Assembly: GCF_918797505.1 (NCBI RefSeq)
Contig: NC_092802.1
Location: forward strand, 9,443,480 to 9,507,479
Reading direction: 5' to 3'
Source of the DNA: Bemisia tabaci
Taxonomy: Eukaryota > Arthropoda > Insecta > Hemiptera > Aleyrodidae
Length of the DNA stretch: 64,000 nt
The position numbers were made by a program, and so were the translations under genes. Shown here one piece after another: positions 21,835 through 33,151 of this stretch. The notes under the pieces were generated by a model, which made no database searches, was not told the DNA's origin, and worked only from the letters and a program-made list of their open reading frames with translations. Every line of letters starts with the position of its first letter. Positions within the stretch are counted from its first letter, which is position 1.

Positions 21835-22340
21835 CTAGTGAAAAATTGAATTGTTTGGTTCCATTTTACAATCTCTGAAGGTACGTTCCTTCTTGATTAA
21901 AACGGCTCATCAGACGTAAGCCCTGTCTTAAGGACGTAACGTCATTTTTAGATGATTCACATTGTCCACGCACCTGTAGGCTTTCGGGGGCGCATGTGAA
22001 AACCAATCTACGCTCTGACGTCGGACGGGCGACGAGTTGACGTCACATGATTCTGATTCTTTGACACTGACGCGGAAAGTACCTGTCGTCATCAAATCAA
22101 AACGTACTTGTTCTTCCCACCACTTTTAATGTGGGAAAAATCTCATAGGTGTCAAACCTGTATGTGATACCCAGAATTCAATTGTGCCTCTGCGACGGAA
22201 GGGTGTCTCTATTTTTGCATGAGCCCTAGAAAGCATGGATATATGTGCAAAACAGGGATCATGTGGAAATTAAAAGATATCTTTAAGTCAAAGGGGCGAC
22301 GAAATGTATGGTCGCGGGAACGTTGTTGGTCTTCAGCCAG
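21835..22340. other. No recognised feature
   Basis: Intron sequence without assigned repeats. Confidence 0.3.
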
Positions 22341-22613
22341 CGCGCCGATTATTGAAATTGACAGACAAAGCTATAGACAAAGATGACTAAAGGGATATGG
22401 AGGGAACCTACTGGTAGAAGCTGGTGGTTGCAATGGACAAAGGCAGTAGGTAATAGATTAACTAACGGCAACCTACAAGAAACCCGACAGTTAGTCCATA
22501 TTTTTCTCCCTTAGTCTATAAGAACCACATATTTCAACCAATAGGATCGCTCCATACCCCCTAAGTCTTGTTTGTATATAGCTTTGTCTATCAATCTCAA
22601 TAATCAGCCCGCA
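22341..22613. mobile_element. Fam-E element
   Basis: CCGATTATTGAAATTGACAG at the left and CTATCAATCTCAATAATCAG at the right; inner complementary phrases GTGGTTGCAATGGACAAAG-type and CTTAGTCTATAAGAACCAC. Same layout at 45479, 48991, 51955 and 52521. Confidence 0.8.
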
Positions 22614-23148
22614 GATCAGGAAAGGCAGAGGCAGTTTTTTAAGTTTAAGTACGGTGAAATTCAGCCGGTTTTCAGTCATCTGTCGTTCATTTTTTTGATA
22701 CTTTAAAAATGTAGCAAATGTAAAGAAAGTAATACCTATGGTTTAAGAGGGAAACTTTTTCTCCGCATGCCTGTCTGTGTGTGTTGTGGTTTTCTCGCGA
22801 GAACTAAATGCATTATGTAAGGAGGAAAACGTGTCCGTCATCGCTGTCAATCTATGTATAGACATTACTATCCTTCGAAGAGTGTTTAGTTCGCAGACAG
22901 TGTGCGTTTTTTGTTCGATCTAAAATTATTAATATTTTAATGGATTTCCTTCATTTTTTTTTTTTTTAAATATTAAAACGCCCAACGAGCTATATGCATG
23001 GATTGTGAAATGCAATGAAAATATGTATGAATATTTTTCCAGGAGAAATGCCATTCTTGTTATTTAATACGAAAAAACCCGACAAAGACTATAACTTCAA
23101 TATTAAAAGCCGGTGTTTCAATTTTTGAGTAATGTGTCTCGAGATCAG
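22614..23148. other. No recognised feature
   Basis: AT-rich intron sequence. Confidence 0.3.
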
Positions 23149-23440
23149 AATTGGACGTATTCTATCAAACGGAACTATGTGCATCAAGACATGAGCCCTG
23201 AGACCCTTAAGAGTATGTCCATAATAGGGCTTACGTCATAATGCACTTACAAGGGGAACTTCCCAAGCTGCCGCCTCCGATCGGGCTGAAAAAATTCATA
23301 CGAACTCTTTGGATGAATTTATTTGACCCGTATTTTTTTGTTTTTTCCAACGCCCCCTAGAAACCCCCCCAAAAAATTCCGGAAAGTCTTGCTTTGAGCG
23401 CTCGAGCGTATATACGTAGTATAGCAACTTCATCTTATCA

Positions 23441-23514
23441 GTCGGCGGTGGCCTACGGTAGCGCGCTTGCCTGGTGAATCAGCAGACCCGGGTTCGAATC
23501 CCGGGCGCCGCGCC
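23441..23514 (+). pseudogene. tRNA-like sequence in the left foldback arm
   Basis: A perfect B box GGTTCGAATCC sits within a perfect T-arm (CCCGGG / CCCGGG). An A-box-like TGGCCTACGGTAGCGC lies upstream. The acceptor stem pairs in only about 5 of 7 positions and no proper anticodon stem forms, so no amino acid can be assigned. Probably a tRNA-derived pseudogene or internal Pol III promoter. Confidence 0.6.
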
Positions 23515-23967
23515 TACTTTTTACGACCGAATTTTATATTCTCACACTTTTTCACATCGAATCCCATTTAATACAGTGGAACTTAAAACATCAATTAATT
23601 TACAACCATCATCAAACACAAATTGATCTACGATCAATAACTTCTTCAATTTGAAGTATAGATTTTTTTGGAAGGGGGGGGGGGGATACGCGCGCGATTA
23701 TCTCGCCAATCACTGTACTTTTGCATTAGCCGACGACCCGCTCCGCCCCCTCACATCAACATATTTCTCCCGATCACCCGTATGCGTCATGATTTTTCCC
23801 CGTCATTATCCACAAAAAACCTATACTTCAAATTGAAGAAGTTATTGATCGTAGATCAATTTGTGTTTGATGATGGTTGTAAATTAATTGATGTTTTAAG
23901 TTCCACTGTATTAAATGGAATTCGATGTGAAAAAGTGTGAGAATATAAAATTCGGTCGTAAAAAGTA

Positions 23968-24042
23968 GGCGCGGCGCCCGGGATTCGAATCCGCGTCCGC
24001 TGAAACACCAGGCAAGCGCGCTACCGCAGAGCCACCGCCGAC
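23968..24042 (-). pseudogene. tRNA-like sequence in the right foldback arm
   Basis: Reverse complement of the left-arm sequence with substitutions: A box reads GTGGCTCTGCGGTAGCGC (closer to the tRNA consensus), B box GATTCGAATCC. One side of the T-stem is mutated (ACGCGG against CCCGGG). Confidence 0.55.
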
Positions 24043-24264
24043 TGTTAAGAATTGAACGCTATACTACGTATATACGCTCGAGCGCTCAAAGCAAGACTTT
24101 CCGGAATTTTTTTGGGGGGTTTCTAGGGGGCGTTGGAGAAAACAAAAAAATACGGGTCAAATAAATTCATCCAAAGAGTTCGTATAAATTTTTTCAGCCC
24201 GATCGGAGGCGGCAGCTTGGGAAGTTCCCCTTGTTAGTTCCGTTTGATAGAAATACGTCCAATT

Positions 24265-25486
24265 ATTACTGATTGTACTGCATATTTCATCTGGACTTCG
24301 CGCATTCTGATTTTTTAGCTGTCAGCACGGACATTTCATTCATATCAATGAATTCATTGAAGCGTGCATTGTCTGCACAGTCTTCAAATGTAGAGCGTCA
24401 AAGTCAGTGCCTTCAGCATAAAAACTTGTCTGCTGGACCAGGTAACGTAATGAAAAAGTGGTCACTTTTTTTCTTTTCATTTTCGCATGATCTGGTTTTG
24501 AGCACCGAGGTACGCAGATGTATGTCAGTCGCAGAGTCTGGGAATGTCTCGTTTGCATTCGGAATGCGCAGTGTCTGTCGTCGGAATTGGTATTTTGCAT
24601 GTGACTGCAAATTAAGCACACTCTGCGCAAAATTATGCAGGAATATTTACTCCAGTCAACTCAGAAATGGTAAACGTGACATTCTCTAAAATTTGAGAAA
24701 ACGGCCCCGTTAAATGTGCCGTAATCCCTCGAAAGTCTTTCAAGTTGAAAACCTGGGATAAGCACGAAAAATCGAGAAACACTAACTTATGTAGAAGTAT
24801 CAGTGGAGTATATGTATGAAAAATATCAGATTGTTTACCCTCCGTTATTAGATTACTCTCTGTTTTTACTAAGTAGTATCATGACTGACAAAACGAACAA
24901 TTCTGTAAATGTATTTTTTCACCTCCTTTTTGCCAAAAACATGGGTTTATGGCCAGATCTATGAGAACGTAGTTTATCCTCCCATTGAAATTTTCTTTTA
25001 TTCGCAAATGCATGGAGGAGAAAAATTTGAAAATTTCCGCGCAACTTCAACCCTAACATCTAAACAATTTAAGGACATATTGGTCCTGAAGTTCAAATCT
25101 CCTTTCACAGATTCAGTTATATTGTACTTTCCCGAAGGAGGGAACGTAACCGCATTCCAAGATTGCAAAATTGACTCAGACAATTCAATATTTTACGAAA
25201 ATGTACCTTTCCAATTTTTGACCAAAAGTCTGATTTTTTCATGAAATTAAAAGAAAAATAGTGAAATTTTCAGGTAAAAATATCCAAATTTCTCTTCGTA
25301 AAAATTCAATTTTCGAAGAAAAATTTGGCAACATTGAAATGTTGGATGAACCCTCTCTCTTGATGCAGGAACGACGATATACCTATCAATTTTAAAACTA
25401 AGGGTAACTTGAAGTTGAAGTAATGTGAAGTTAAGGCACTGAAAGAAACGCCAGCAGTCTTAGTGCGAGCGAGTTTTGAGACTCTA
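24265..25486. other. No gene supported
   Basis: Open frames of 138 codons (24273-24689 +) and 111 codons (24909-25244 +) have no motif I recognise and no supporting splice context. The Helitron begins at the right edge. Confidence 0.3.
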
Positions 25487-25499
25487 TCCTATATATTAA

Positions 25500-26030
25500 A
25501 ATGCAAAGTTCCGAATCTTGGGGCATTAACTTTGAGAGAACCACCGGACCGATTTGCGTAATCTTTTTTTTAAATGAAAGCCCCTGAGCTGTAGATTTGC
25601 AGGCTGTGATCGTTTTTTCGATTTTTTCAAATTTTCTCCCATAATTTTTCTCAAATTTTCTTCGATGCAATAAAACGGAGGTCCGAATCTTTGGACGTTA
25701 ACTTTGAGAGAACCACCGGACCGATTTGCATGATTTTTGTTTTAAATGAAAGCCTGTGATCTGTAGATTTGCAGGCTGTGATCGTTTTTTCGATTTTCTC
25801 AAATTGTCTTACTTTTATCGACGAGTGAAGTTTAGCTGGGCTCAAATTTTCTCCCATTTATTCAGACTAAAGTCCGCATCTTGGGACATTAACTTTGAGA
25901 GAACCACCGGACCGATTTGCATGGGGTTTTTTTTAAATGAAAGCTTCTGATCTGTAGATTTGCAGGCTGTAATTGTTTTTTTCGATTTTCTCAAATTTTC
26001 TTACTTTTATCGACGAGTAAAGTTCAGCTG
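25500..26030. repeat. Three tandem units in the Helitron leader
   Basis: Each ~175-185-bp unit contains TTAACTTTGAGAGAACCACC, GGACCGATTTGC, a T-run, AAATGAAAGC and TGTAGATTTGCAGGCTGT. Units begin near 25500, 25690 and 25885. Confidence 0.9.
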
Positions 26031-26429
26031 TTTCGAGCGGTCATCTGGCCGCTACCTGCTTGCCCGTCCCTAGATACCCCCTCTAGGGTCCCAGCCACCC
26101 CTCCCACCACGTTCTTTCGGCTATCTCCGTTTTCTTTCGTATAGCTTTCCTCCCATCAACTTCAAAGAAGGTTTGGGTCGCATTGTCGTTCGTCACTCAC
26201 CACCCACATTCCGTCGCAATCTCTCGGCTACTCCGCTTCACCACTTCTTGATAGGCATCCTGGCGGTTTGACTGACCCTGACCTATTAACTGTAGCGGTG
26301 CGCACACGTATTGCTAACAACATGTATTGTTATTGACATTTCATTCTTATTTGTTCTTTTCTCTTTCCAACTTTGTTTCAAATTTGCTTGATACTTCGTT
26401 TCTTCCTCTCTCTTTATTTTGTTGGTCGG

Positions 26430-27885
26430 TCGACTACGTTGATCGGCTTTTTGCTATTGAGCGCACATTAAGACTTCATGGATTTTCAATATCATCATTT
26501 GATCTTCCGGAATTGCTTCCAATTAACCTGAATCTTCAAGGGTCAGAGCCTGACTCTCCTCCCCCTAAAACTATGATTCCAAGAATTCTGCCGCTAACCC
26601 AGAGCAACATCAAATTATTTCTGAAATAATTAGTCTCATCCAATATCCATCTTACACGTGTAATGCGATTTTCATTGATGGTCCGGGAGGATCGGGAAAA
26701 ACTTTCGTTTAAGAATGTCTTACTGCGTATTGTGCAAAGGAAAACTTAGACGTCATCTCCGTTGCTTGGACAGGTATCGCCGCATCGTTGCTACCTAACG
26801 GTCGGCCGGTTCATAGCAAATTCAAAATTCCTTCGGTTCTGAATGAGAATTCTGTGTCGAGTCTGACGGTTAGCTCAAGAGAGGCTGAGACTATTTGGAA
26901 AACAACGATCATTTTTTGGGGTGAAGCTCTCATGGTTATCACGCATGCTCTGGCATGCATCGACCGACTTCTTAGAGAATGGGTAATGACATCCCTTTTC
27001 GAGGAAAAATTGTCGTCTACAGTGGTGATTTTAGACAGGTTTTACCCGTTGTTCCGCATGCTTCTCGCCAAACATTGGTGCAAAATGCAATCAAATTCTC
27101 ACCACTTTGACCTCTTTTCAAAATCAGAAAACTTACTCAAAATATGAGAACTTTGCAAGACGAAGCGGAGTTTGCAAAATTTTAACTCGAAATAGGTGAT
27201 GGTGTTTACCTTTCTGCTAAAAAAGGCCATGCCGGAATTCATTGATTTACCGACAAGCAGTATTACTGAAACTGATATTATTACTGAAATTTATGGAAAA
27301 GATAGCTTCCTCATGTTCGAACGTAGATTTCACTAACTGCGCAATATTAAAAATAAGCATTGCAATGAAATTAACGACAAGGTTGTTGAAGTTCTTTGAG
27401 GTGTCTCTAAAACGTACTTCAGTGTTAACAGGCTCATTGTAGAGGAAGAGGGAGAGGCTCTCAATTTTTCCCTCGAATTCTTGGACAGTCTTAATCTTAG
27501 TGGCTTACCACCGCATAAACTCACACTTTTGGAGGGGGTTTTTGTCATGCTTTTAAGAAACCTCAACGTTTCTAAAGGTTTATCGAATGATACCCGATTG
27601 ATCGTCTGGAAACGATATGAAAATTGTCTTGATTTGCAGGTCATTTCCGGCGAGAAGGCGGTGAAAGAATTTCACTGCCAAGAATTGATTTGTCACCTGC
27701 AGACTCCTCTCTCCCTTTCTCTTTTAAGAGGCGACAATTTTCAATTCGCATTGCGTTCTGCATGACCATCATCAAAGCTAAGGGTCAAACACTGAAGCGA
27801 GTCGGCATTTATTTACCCCAAACAGTTTTTGGCCATGGTCAACTATATGTTGCACTCTCACGAGCTACATCGTACAAATATTGAA
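26430..27885 (+). pseudogene. Decayed PIF1-type Helitron helicase
   Basis: Pieces in several frames line up as one helicase. FAIERTLRLHGFSISSFDLP comes first, then ANPEQHQIISEI and Walker A GPGGSGKTF (26680-26706), followed directly by Val and a stop (26710-26712). AWTGIAASLLPNGRPVHSKF and a damaged Walker B (IIFWGEA) come next, then in a shifted frame GDFRQVLPVVPH (motif III). After more stops come IKAKGQTLKRVGIYLP and GQLYVALSRATS near the end, the usual PIF1 C-terminal motifs. PIF1-like helicases unwind DNA 5' to 3' and in Helitrons drive rolling-circle transfer. At least three stops and several frameshifts show it is inactive. Confidence 0.9.
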
Positions 27886-28244
27886 GTCCAAATTCTTCCC
27901 AAAGGCACCCGTACAAAAAACATCGTGCACAAAGAGGTACTTCGATCTTTTATAAATCCGGAAAGGCTCATAGTCATTAGAAAATTATCAAACAATAAAA
28001 ATAAAAAAATTAAAAAATAACACAAAAAAAAGAAAAACTAATAATGCGAGCTTTTTATAACATTTTTCGGTAGAATGGCAGTCTCCACCCTGTAACGCAG
28101 AGAGGCAGTTAAATTCCTTGATCTTCTGCCGCAGAATCATCATCATTATTAAATAGATTCCACTAATCGCTCCGATTCCAAATAAGCTACTGCACCACCA
28201 TTGCTAGCTGTGGAGGGCGCCCGTAGGGCGCCCGGAGCAGCTAG

Positions 28245-29107
28245 TCTTCTTCTTCTATACTATAAGCTCCAAGACCTCCTACTTTGGCGAAACTGGTGAC
28301 GCTTAGTTCCAGCGTTCTACCGGGCCGATTTTCATGATTTTTGCGGCAATCGACGGGCAATTGTCTCTAGATAAGCCAACTCTTTTCAGATTTTCAAAAT
28401 ATGGCCCAGGTTTTTTTATATTACGTGGTAAAGTTGCGAATTCTCTCATTTAAACAATGTAAATTTATACTTTTTGTCATAGTTCGTTTGAGCGTTCTAC
28501 CGGGCCGATTTCCATGATTTTTGCGTAAATCGACAGGTAATAGGCCCTAGATGAGCCCGCTGTAATCAAATTTTGGAAAAAGGACCCAGGTTTTTTTAAA
28601 ATCACGTTATAAAAGTGAGTGAGTTTACAGAATGCTCCGGTACTGCTACCGCTATGCGCGGGAGGATGCGCAGTGGTCGAGGAGGTTGCGCAGTAGATGG
28701 GTAGCCTGCGCATCAGCTCTACACTTACCTACACAAGATTCGCACTGGCATTCTCAAGTGGAGCGGTGGCCGTGTCGTCTAAGACGTCGAAAGCGTCCAT
28801 TTTGAACTCGGTGTGGGTTCGATCCCCGACCCACGCAAAGTCTTAATGATTACCAGAGACTATCTCTGTGCATTGTTTTACTGCAATATTTCATCAAGCA
28901 GTCATTCCAAGACGCGTCCTTTTAATTTTAAAGTAATTTTAAGTAATGTTTAAAATTAAAGTATACCTCATATCGTAATTTTTTAGGGGAAAAATAAAAC
29001 TAACACCGATAGGAGGGTAAAAATAGGGCCGCGAAGCGGCCCATTGATGGCGCGGAGCGCCTTCAGGGGGTTGGGCCGCGTAGCGGCCAGGGGGCGTAGC
29101 CCCCTAG
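28245..29107 (+). mobile_element. Helitron 2, nonautonomous, directly behind Helitron 1
   Basis: Begins after the CTAG of Helitron 1 with TCTTCTTCTTCTATACTATA, a Helitron-like 5' end. It ends with a GC hairpin GGGGGCGTAGCCCCC running into CTAG (29104-29107) followed by T. Inside are two copies of GCGTTCTACCGGGCCGATTT (about 28311 and 28491) and a tRNA-like segment. No coding sequence. The exact 5' base is uncertain within a few TC steps. Confidence 0.8.
28762..28836 (+). pseudogene. tRNA-like sequence inside Helitron 2
   Basis: GTGGCCGTGTCGTCTAAGAC resembles an A box and D arm. TGGGTTCGATCCCC contains the B box GGTTCGATCCC, and CCCACGC follows as a possible 3' acceptor strand. The 5' acceptor strand does not match well. 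Likely a captured tRNA or SINE head of the Ser/Leu style, not a working gene. Confidence 0.55.
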
Positions 29108-29311
29108 TTTATCTTATAACCTCTCGGAACGGTTCCAAAAACCATCCGACTAACTCTCGTCGATGTAAGCTGTCACGTATGACGTCATCGCCTAGGCACC
29201 GGACATTTTAGACATCTAACCGTACTTAACCTTGCTTAAATCATATTTTACTGCGACATGGAACGGTAATATCAGCTCACTGTTTGACTTAGAAGGCGAT
29301 CCTTTACCTAT

Positions 29312-29556
29312 ACTGCCGTGCCGAGGAAGAAGCCTTCATGCGTTACCAAATTTCCTTTATTAATCACGACTTTCCGGGAAAATTTGTAATCGTTTTTCCT
29401 CCAATTTTTCATAAAATTATGTTTGCTATTTCTCCTAAATTTCTTGAAAATTCCGAGGAAAAATATCTAAAGCTTCCTTCAAAAATAAACATTTTGTCGA
29501 GGGAAATTTGGCAACTCTTGAATGATCATACGGCGTTTTTCCTCAGCATGACAGTA
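29312..29556. mobile_element. Fam-B MITE
   Basis: CTGCCGTGCCGAGGAAGAAG at the left; CGGCGTTTTTCCTCAGCATG at the right. TA lies on both sides. Confidence 0.85.
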
Positions 29557-29591
29557 TAACGGACGGCCCAATCGGACACTCTTAAATCAAA

Positions 29592-29676
29592 AGGAAGTAT
29601 GTTCATCGTGACATGAGCCCTGTTAAGAATGTAATCTTACGGATCTCAGGGTTCATATTACAGCGAATATAGTTCC
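29592..29676. mobile_element. Fam-M-related fragment
   Basis: ATCGTGACATGAGCCCTGTTAAGAATG and ATAGTTCC resemble the Fam-M interior at 39779-39911. Confidence 0.5.
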
Positions 29677-29876
29677 CAGTCACCGGATGCCTTCGAATAC
29701 GTCAGGCGTCCAAAAAACTCACTCGCTGTTCGTTCGGTGTCGAATGTTGAGTCACGATTCAAGCATGCGCCCCTGAGGATTATACCACCCGCTTATCCGT
29801 CAGAACTCCGAGTGTCCAACTTTCATGAATGGGCTTTGGAAACAGCGTTGTCAAGTCATGAATAATCCAGGAAATC

Positions 29877-30126
29877 CGACATGCCAAGGAAAACCTCAAA
29901 TAAACATACGAAAGTTGTAAAAGCTCTACTGGTAAAACATTTATTTTTAAGGAAATGTATGCATTTTTAACCTGGAATTTTTCAGGTATTGTGGATTAAA
30001 CTGAGAGTAAAATACTCAGAAAAATTGGAAAAGAAAATCTCACAAGTTTTCCTGAAAATTCGAGTTTCATCTAAGGAGATTTGGCAACGTCTGAAAGCTC
30101 ATATGGCGTTTTTCCTCATCACGGCC
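29877..30126. mobile_element. Fam-B MITE, diverged
   Basis: ATGCCAAGGAAAACCTCAAA at the left; GGAGATTTGGCAACGTCTGA and GGCGTTTTTCCTCATCACGG at the right. Confidence 0.7.
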
Positions 30127-30158
30127 AAAGAGAATACAAGAGTCCGCATTGAACAGGG

Positions 30159-30664
30159 AAAGTGCGTGACCATCCTAGAACTTTCTTCGCTTTTTTCAGG
30201 CTATCAGACACCCGAAGATCACTTTTTCATTTTTTATCGAATATAACATGGGAAATCTGGCGTCTCGATTGATGTATACTGTGTTCCTCTTTCTCCAAAA
30301 AACTGAAGATCTTGATTTTTGAAAATTCAATTTTCTTCCCCTCACATTGAGCTCCACCAATTCTCTGGTCAAGAACATCAACGCTGGTGGAAGAAAATTG
30401 AAATCTCGAAAATCAAAATCTTTGGAGAAAGCGGAACATATTATACATCAATAGAAACGTCAAATTTTCGACAAGCCAGTAACTGTGACGGCCGGTGGTG
30501 GCCAGTTTAGTAATGGACATCTTTTTCGCGAAAAATTGGCTGAATTTGAAAATAAGTATCCGGTTTTGATTTCACACGTTATTTTCCATTAGAAATGAAA
30601 AAAATGGCCATTGGGTGTCTGATTGGCTGAAAAAAGCGCGGAAAAATCTGATGGTCACGCACTT
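30159..30664. mobile_element. Foldback element, 0.5 kb
   Basis: AAGTGCGTGACCATC at the left and GATGGTCACGCACTT at the right. Further complements include CGCTTTTTTCAGGCTATCAG / CTGATTGGCTGAAAAAAGCG and TCTTTCTCCAAAAA / TTTGGAGAAAG near the centre (about 30350). Confidence 0.8.
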
Positions 30665-30959
30665 ACTACTTAATGTGAACTCTTATTTTCTCTTTGGCGG
30701 AAACCTCGAATAAAAGCCGGCCCTTAACCATCGGTTTTGCACGGAGAAGCAATTGATCGAAAATTGTATAATTTTCAAGATTTTATCGATTTTGTCGAAG
30801 ATCGTTGCTTGTCGGACGTCGAGTCACACATCAAACATGCGTCTCCTATTCAGGCGTCATACAACTAGTTCGGTCATTCATTAGCACCTCGATCGCCGAA
30901 CTTTCATGAATGGGCCTCGAAAGCTGCGTTGTCAACTTGTCGCCAGTAGCAGATCACAT
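30665..30959. other. No recognised feature
   Basis: Short intron stretch between repeats. Confidence 0.3.
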
Positions 30960-31214
30960 TACTGCCGTACTAAGGAAGAACGCCGTAAGAACATTCGAGA
31001 GTCACCTAATTTCACTTGATAAAACTTGTATTTTCGATGACACTCATGCATATTTGTCCTTGAAATTTTCAGATATTTTAGATTAAATCGCGTACAAAAT
31101 TGTTTGAGAATTTGGGGAAAAATATTCACAATTTTCCCTCTAAATTCAGTTTTTATCAAAGGGAACTTGGCAACGTCTGAAGGCTCATACGGCGTTCTTC
31201 CTTAGCACGGCAGA
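30960..31214. mobile_element. Fam-B MITE
   Basis: CTGCCGTACTAAGGAAGAAC at the left; GCGTTCTTCCTTAGCACGGC at the right. Confidence 0.9.
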
Positions 31215-31379
31215 TTAGCGCTATTACATGAGTGAGAGTTAAATAACTCAACAGATGTGTCATCAAGCGGCGTGACGATTTGCGGTGAAGTTCGCCTTGA
31301 ACTTGGACCGCAAGTCCACGCGGATTCATCAAAGCTAGCAGATGATATCCGCAACGCGTTGCCTGGTGGTAGGCTAAGA

Positions 31380-31883
31380 ATGGAGATGTTGCATGTGTGA
31401 GGAATTTGCGATTTGACCATTGATTCCTATGTAAAAGTTTGCGAGAAACACGACGGTGCCACTGGTTTTCTCAAAAAGCAACTCCCAAGCTCAAAAAAAG
31501 CTCCCAAGTCCAGGCCAAAATGGAGGGGATATCCCACGCTATCCTGAGAGTCCACCTCTACATCATGACGAACTCTCCATGCAAAGATAGGGAGCAAATA
31601 CATTAGCAGGGTTTCCGTGTTTTCAGTTTTGGAGTCCCCAAATAAAGTGGCAGCCCTGTCAATGTATTTGCTCCCTATCTTTGCATGAAGAGTTTGTTTT
31701 GATGTAGAGGTGGGCTCTCAGGGTAAGGTGGGATATCCCCTCCATTTTGGCCTCACTTTGAGAGCTTTTTTTGAGCTTGGGAGATGATTTCAGAGAAAAC
31801 CAGTGGCACCATCGTGTTTCTCGCGAACTTTTACATAAGAATCAACGGTCAAATCGCAAATCCCTCACACATGCATCTCCATT
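31380..31883. mobile_element. Foldback element, 0.5 kb
   Basis: ATGGAGATGTTGCATGTGTG and CACACATGCATCTCCAT at the ends. Arms of about 235 bp run through CCAAAATGGAGGGGATATCC / GGATATCCCCTCCATTTTGG and TAGGGAGCAAATACATT / AATGTATTTGCTCCCTA, with a loop of about 50 bp at 31605-31655. Confidence 0.88.
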
Positions 31884-31926
31884 AAGGCAAGATCCGCTCC
31901 ATGATGAACAGGACAGATTATACCGA

Positions 31927-32150
31927 CAAAGTGGCTACAAGTCCGGAATTCGCGGAAAGTCCGGAAATATTACTGATTTTTTAAGGGCGGTGTGGCAGCA
32001 CTGAAGAAGCGCGAAAATTTCGCAAGAAGGTCCGGAATGTTTTCTTCATATCACGCGTGTTTTTTAATAAATCCCGGAAAGTATCAGGGTGTCTACCGGT
32101 CCCCAAAAGTCCCCAATGTCCCCGATTTGGAAGGGTGTCCCCGATATCCC
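31927..32150. repeat. Fam-D-type fragments
   Basis: AAGTCCGGAATTCGCGGAAA and GTCCGGAATGTTTTC belong to one piece. CAGGGTGTCTACCGGTCCCC with repeated CCCCGA phrases follows at 32088-32165. Confidence 0.6.
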
Positions 32151-32165
32151 CGAGAGTCCCCGATT

Positions 32166-32639
32166 TTCTTTTCACATTTGCACTTTTTCCGCAATGTGAA
32201 AGTAGGACGAAAGCAACGTGGCAAAAACCAAGGGTGTTACTACCGCGATTGATGACGTCATGAATTGACTTTTTCTAATCGCAATATTTCGATTAGTGTC
32301 GAACACAAGAAAGTTGCCATTCAAACAGATCTTATCATTTTAGTTTATCTTCAGGATCAAGTATCAAAGCACGATTCTATGACCAGTGCATCCGACCCGT
32401 TCATCTTTCATTTCCAAACGAACGTTTTCCCGAACCGGAACCTCACAACCGCAACTCGGGAAACAGAAGCTGTTATTGCGAGCGATGTTTCGCGGTTAGC
32501 CAGCGAATTGTTTATCTGCAAGCTCGTTGATTAGGTTGATTTTGCAACACGACTCTCTCCCACCCATTGTTGCGCTGATGAGTAAGCCGGCAGCGGGAAG
32601 TCGGGCGCCTATTAAAGCTGTCTCCACAGCTCATCGTCA
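32166..32639. other. No recognised feature
   Basis: Short open frames only. Confidence 0.3.
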
Positions 32640-32896
32640 ACTCTGCCGTGCTAAGGAAGAACGCCGTATGAACATTCCAGAGTTGCCAAATTTCGAGTGA
32701 TCAAACTTATATTTTTAACGACACTCATGCATATTTGTCTTTGAAATTTTCAGATATTTTAGATTAAATTGCGTACAAAATTGTCTGAGAATTTTGGGGA
32801 AAAATATTCAAAATTTTCCCTCCACATTCGGTTTTTATCGAAGGGAACTTGGCAACGTCTGAAGGCTCATACGGCGTTCTTCCTTAGCACGGCAGA
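32640..32896. mobile_element. Fam-B MITE
   Basis: CTGCCGTGCTAAGGAAGAAC at the left; GCGTTCTTCCTTAGCACGGC at the right. Very like the 30960 copy in its core (TAGATTAAATTGCGTACAAA). Confidence 0.9.
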
Positions 32897-33151
32897 AACG
32901 TACGGTAGGCGCCTCTCAGAGTTGTTTTATGACATAAAAAAATAAATAAATACAAAGAAAAATTGACGGGAGACGAAGACAATAGATTTGTGATGGACTA
33001 TTATCTTATCTTTCTCCCCGATTTCACCGGCCGATGACATGGTTTTCGGATCATCATGAGGTCGCGACGTCATACTTGGTCTGGTCCTGGTCCAATGAGG
33101 CGAATCCATCATCTTTTGCTGAGGTTCTATCCTCCAGTTGAAGCATAAGAC

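Larger units (their letters stand above)
23250..24233. mobile_element. Large foldback element with tRNA-like sequence in both arms
   Basis: Starts CAAGGGGAACTTCCCAAGC and ends GCTTGGGAAGTTCCCCTTG. Arms of about 410 bp (23250-23660 and 23818-24233) are near-perfect complements, with a 155-bp loop that includes a G-run. TTA directly flanks both ends (23247-23249, 24234-24236). No protein-coding content recognised. Confidence 0.88.
23149..24264. mobile_element. Fam-M MITE interrupted by a large foldback
   Basis: The left piece 23149-23249 has TATCAAACGGAACTATGTGC and TAATGCAC; the right piece 24234-24264 has GTTCCGTTTGATAGAAATAC. The uninterrupted copy at 39779-39911 shows these pieces adjoining. 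Confidence 0.8.
25487..28244 (+). mobile_element. Helitron 1, 5'-truncated coding content
   Basis: The left end TCCTATATATTAAAA is preceded by A. The right end is a GC hairpin (GGGCGCCCGTAGGGCGCCC), 7 bases, then CTAG at 28241-28244, followed by T. These are the termini and A|T insertion site of Helitron rolling-circle transposons. The leader holds a three-unit tandem repeat, then a decayed helicase. No rolling-circle Rep domain was recognised, so the element is internally deleted and dead. Confidence 0.88.

Noticed and set aside
23441..23514. Functional tRNA gene
   Set aside because: Good T-arm, but the anticodon stem does not form and the acceptor stem is poor; both copies lie in transposon arms.
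26680..27885. Host PIF1 helicase gene
   Set aside because: Multiple stops and frameshifts, and the sequence lies between Helitron 5' and 3' termini; it is a dead transposon gene.
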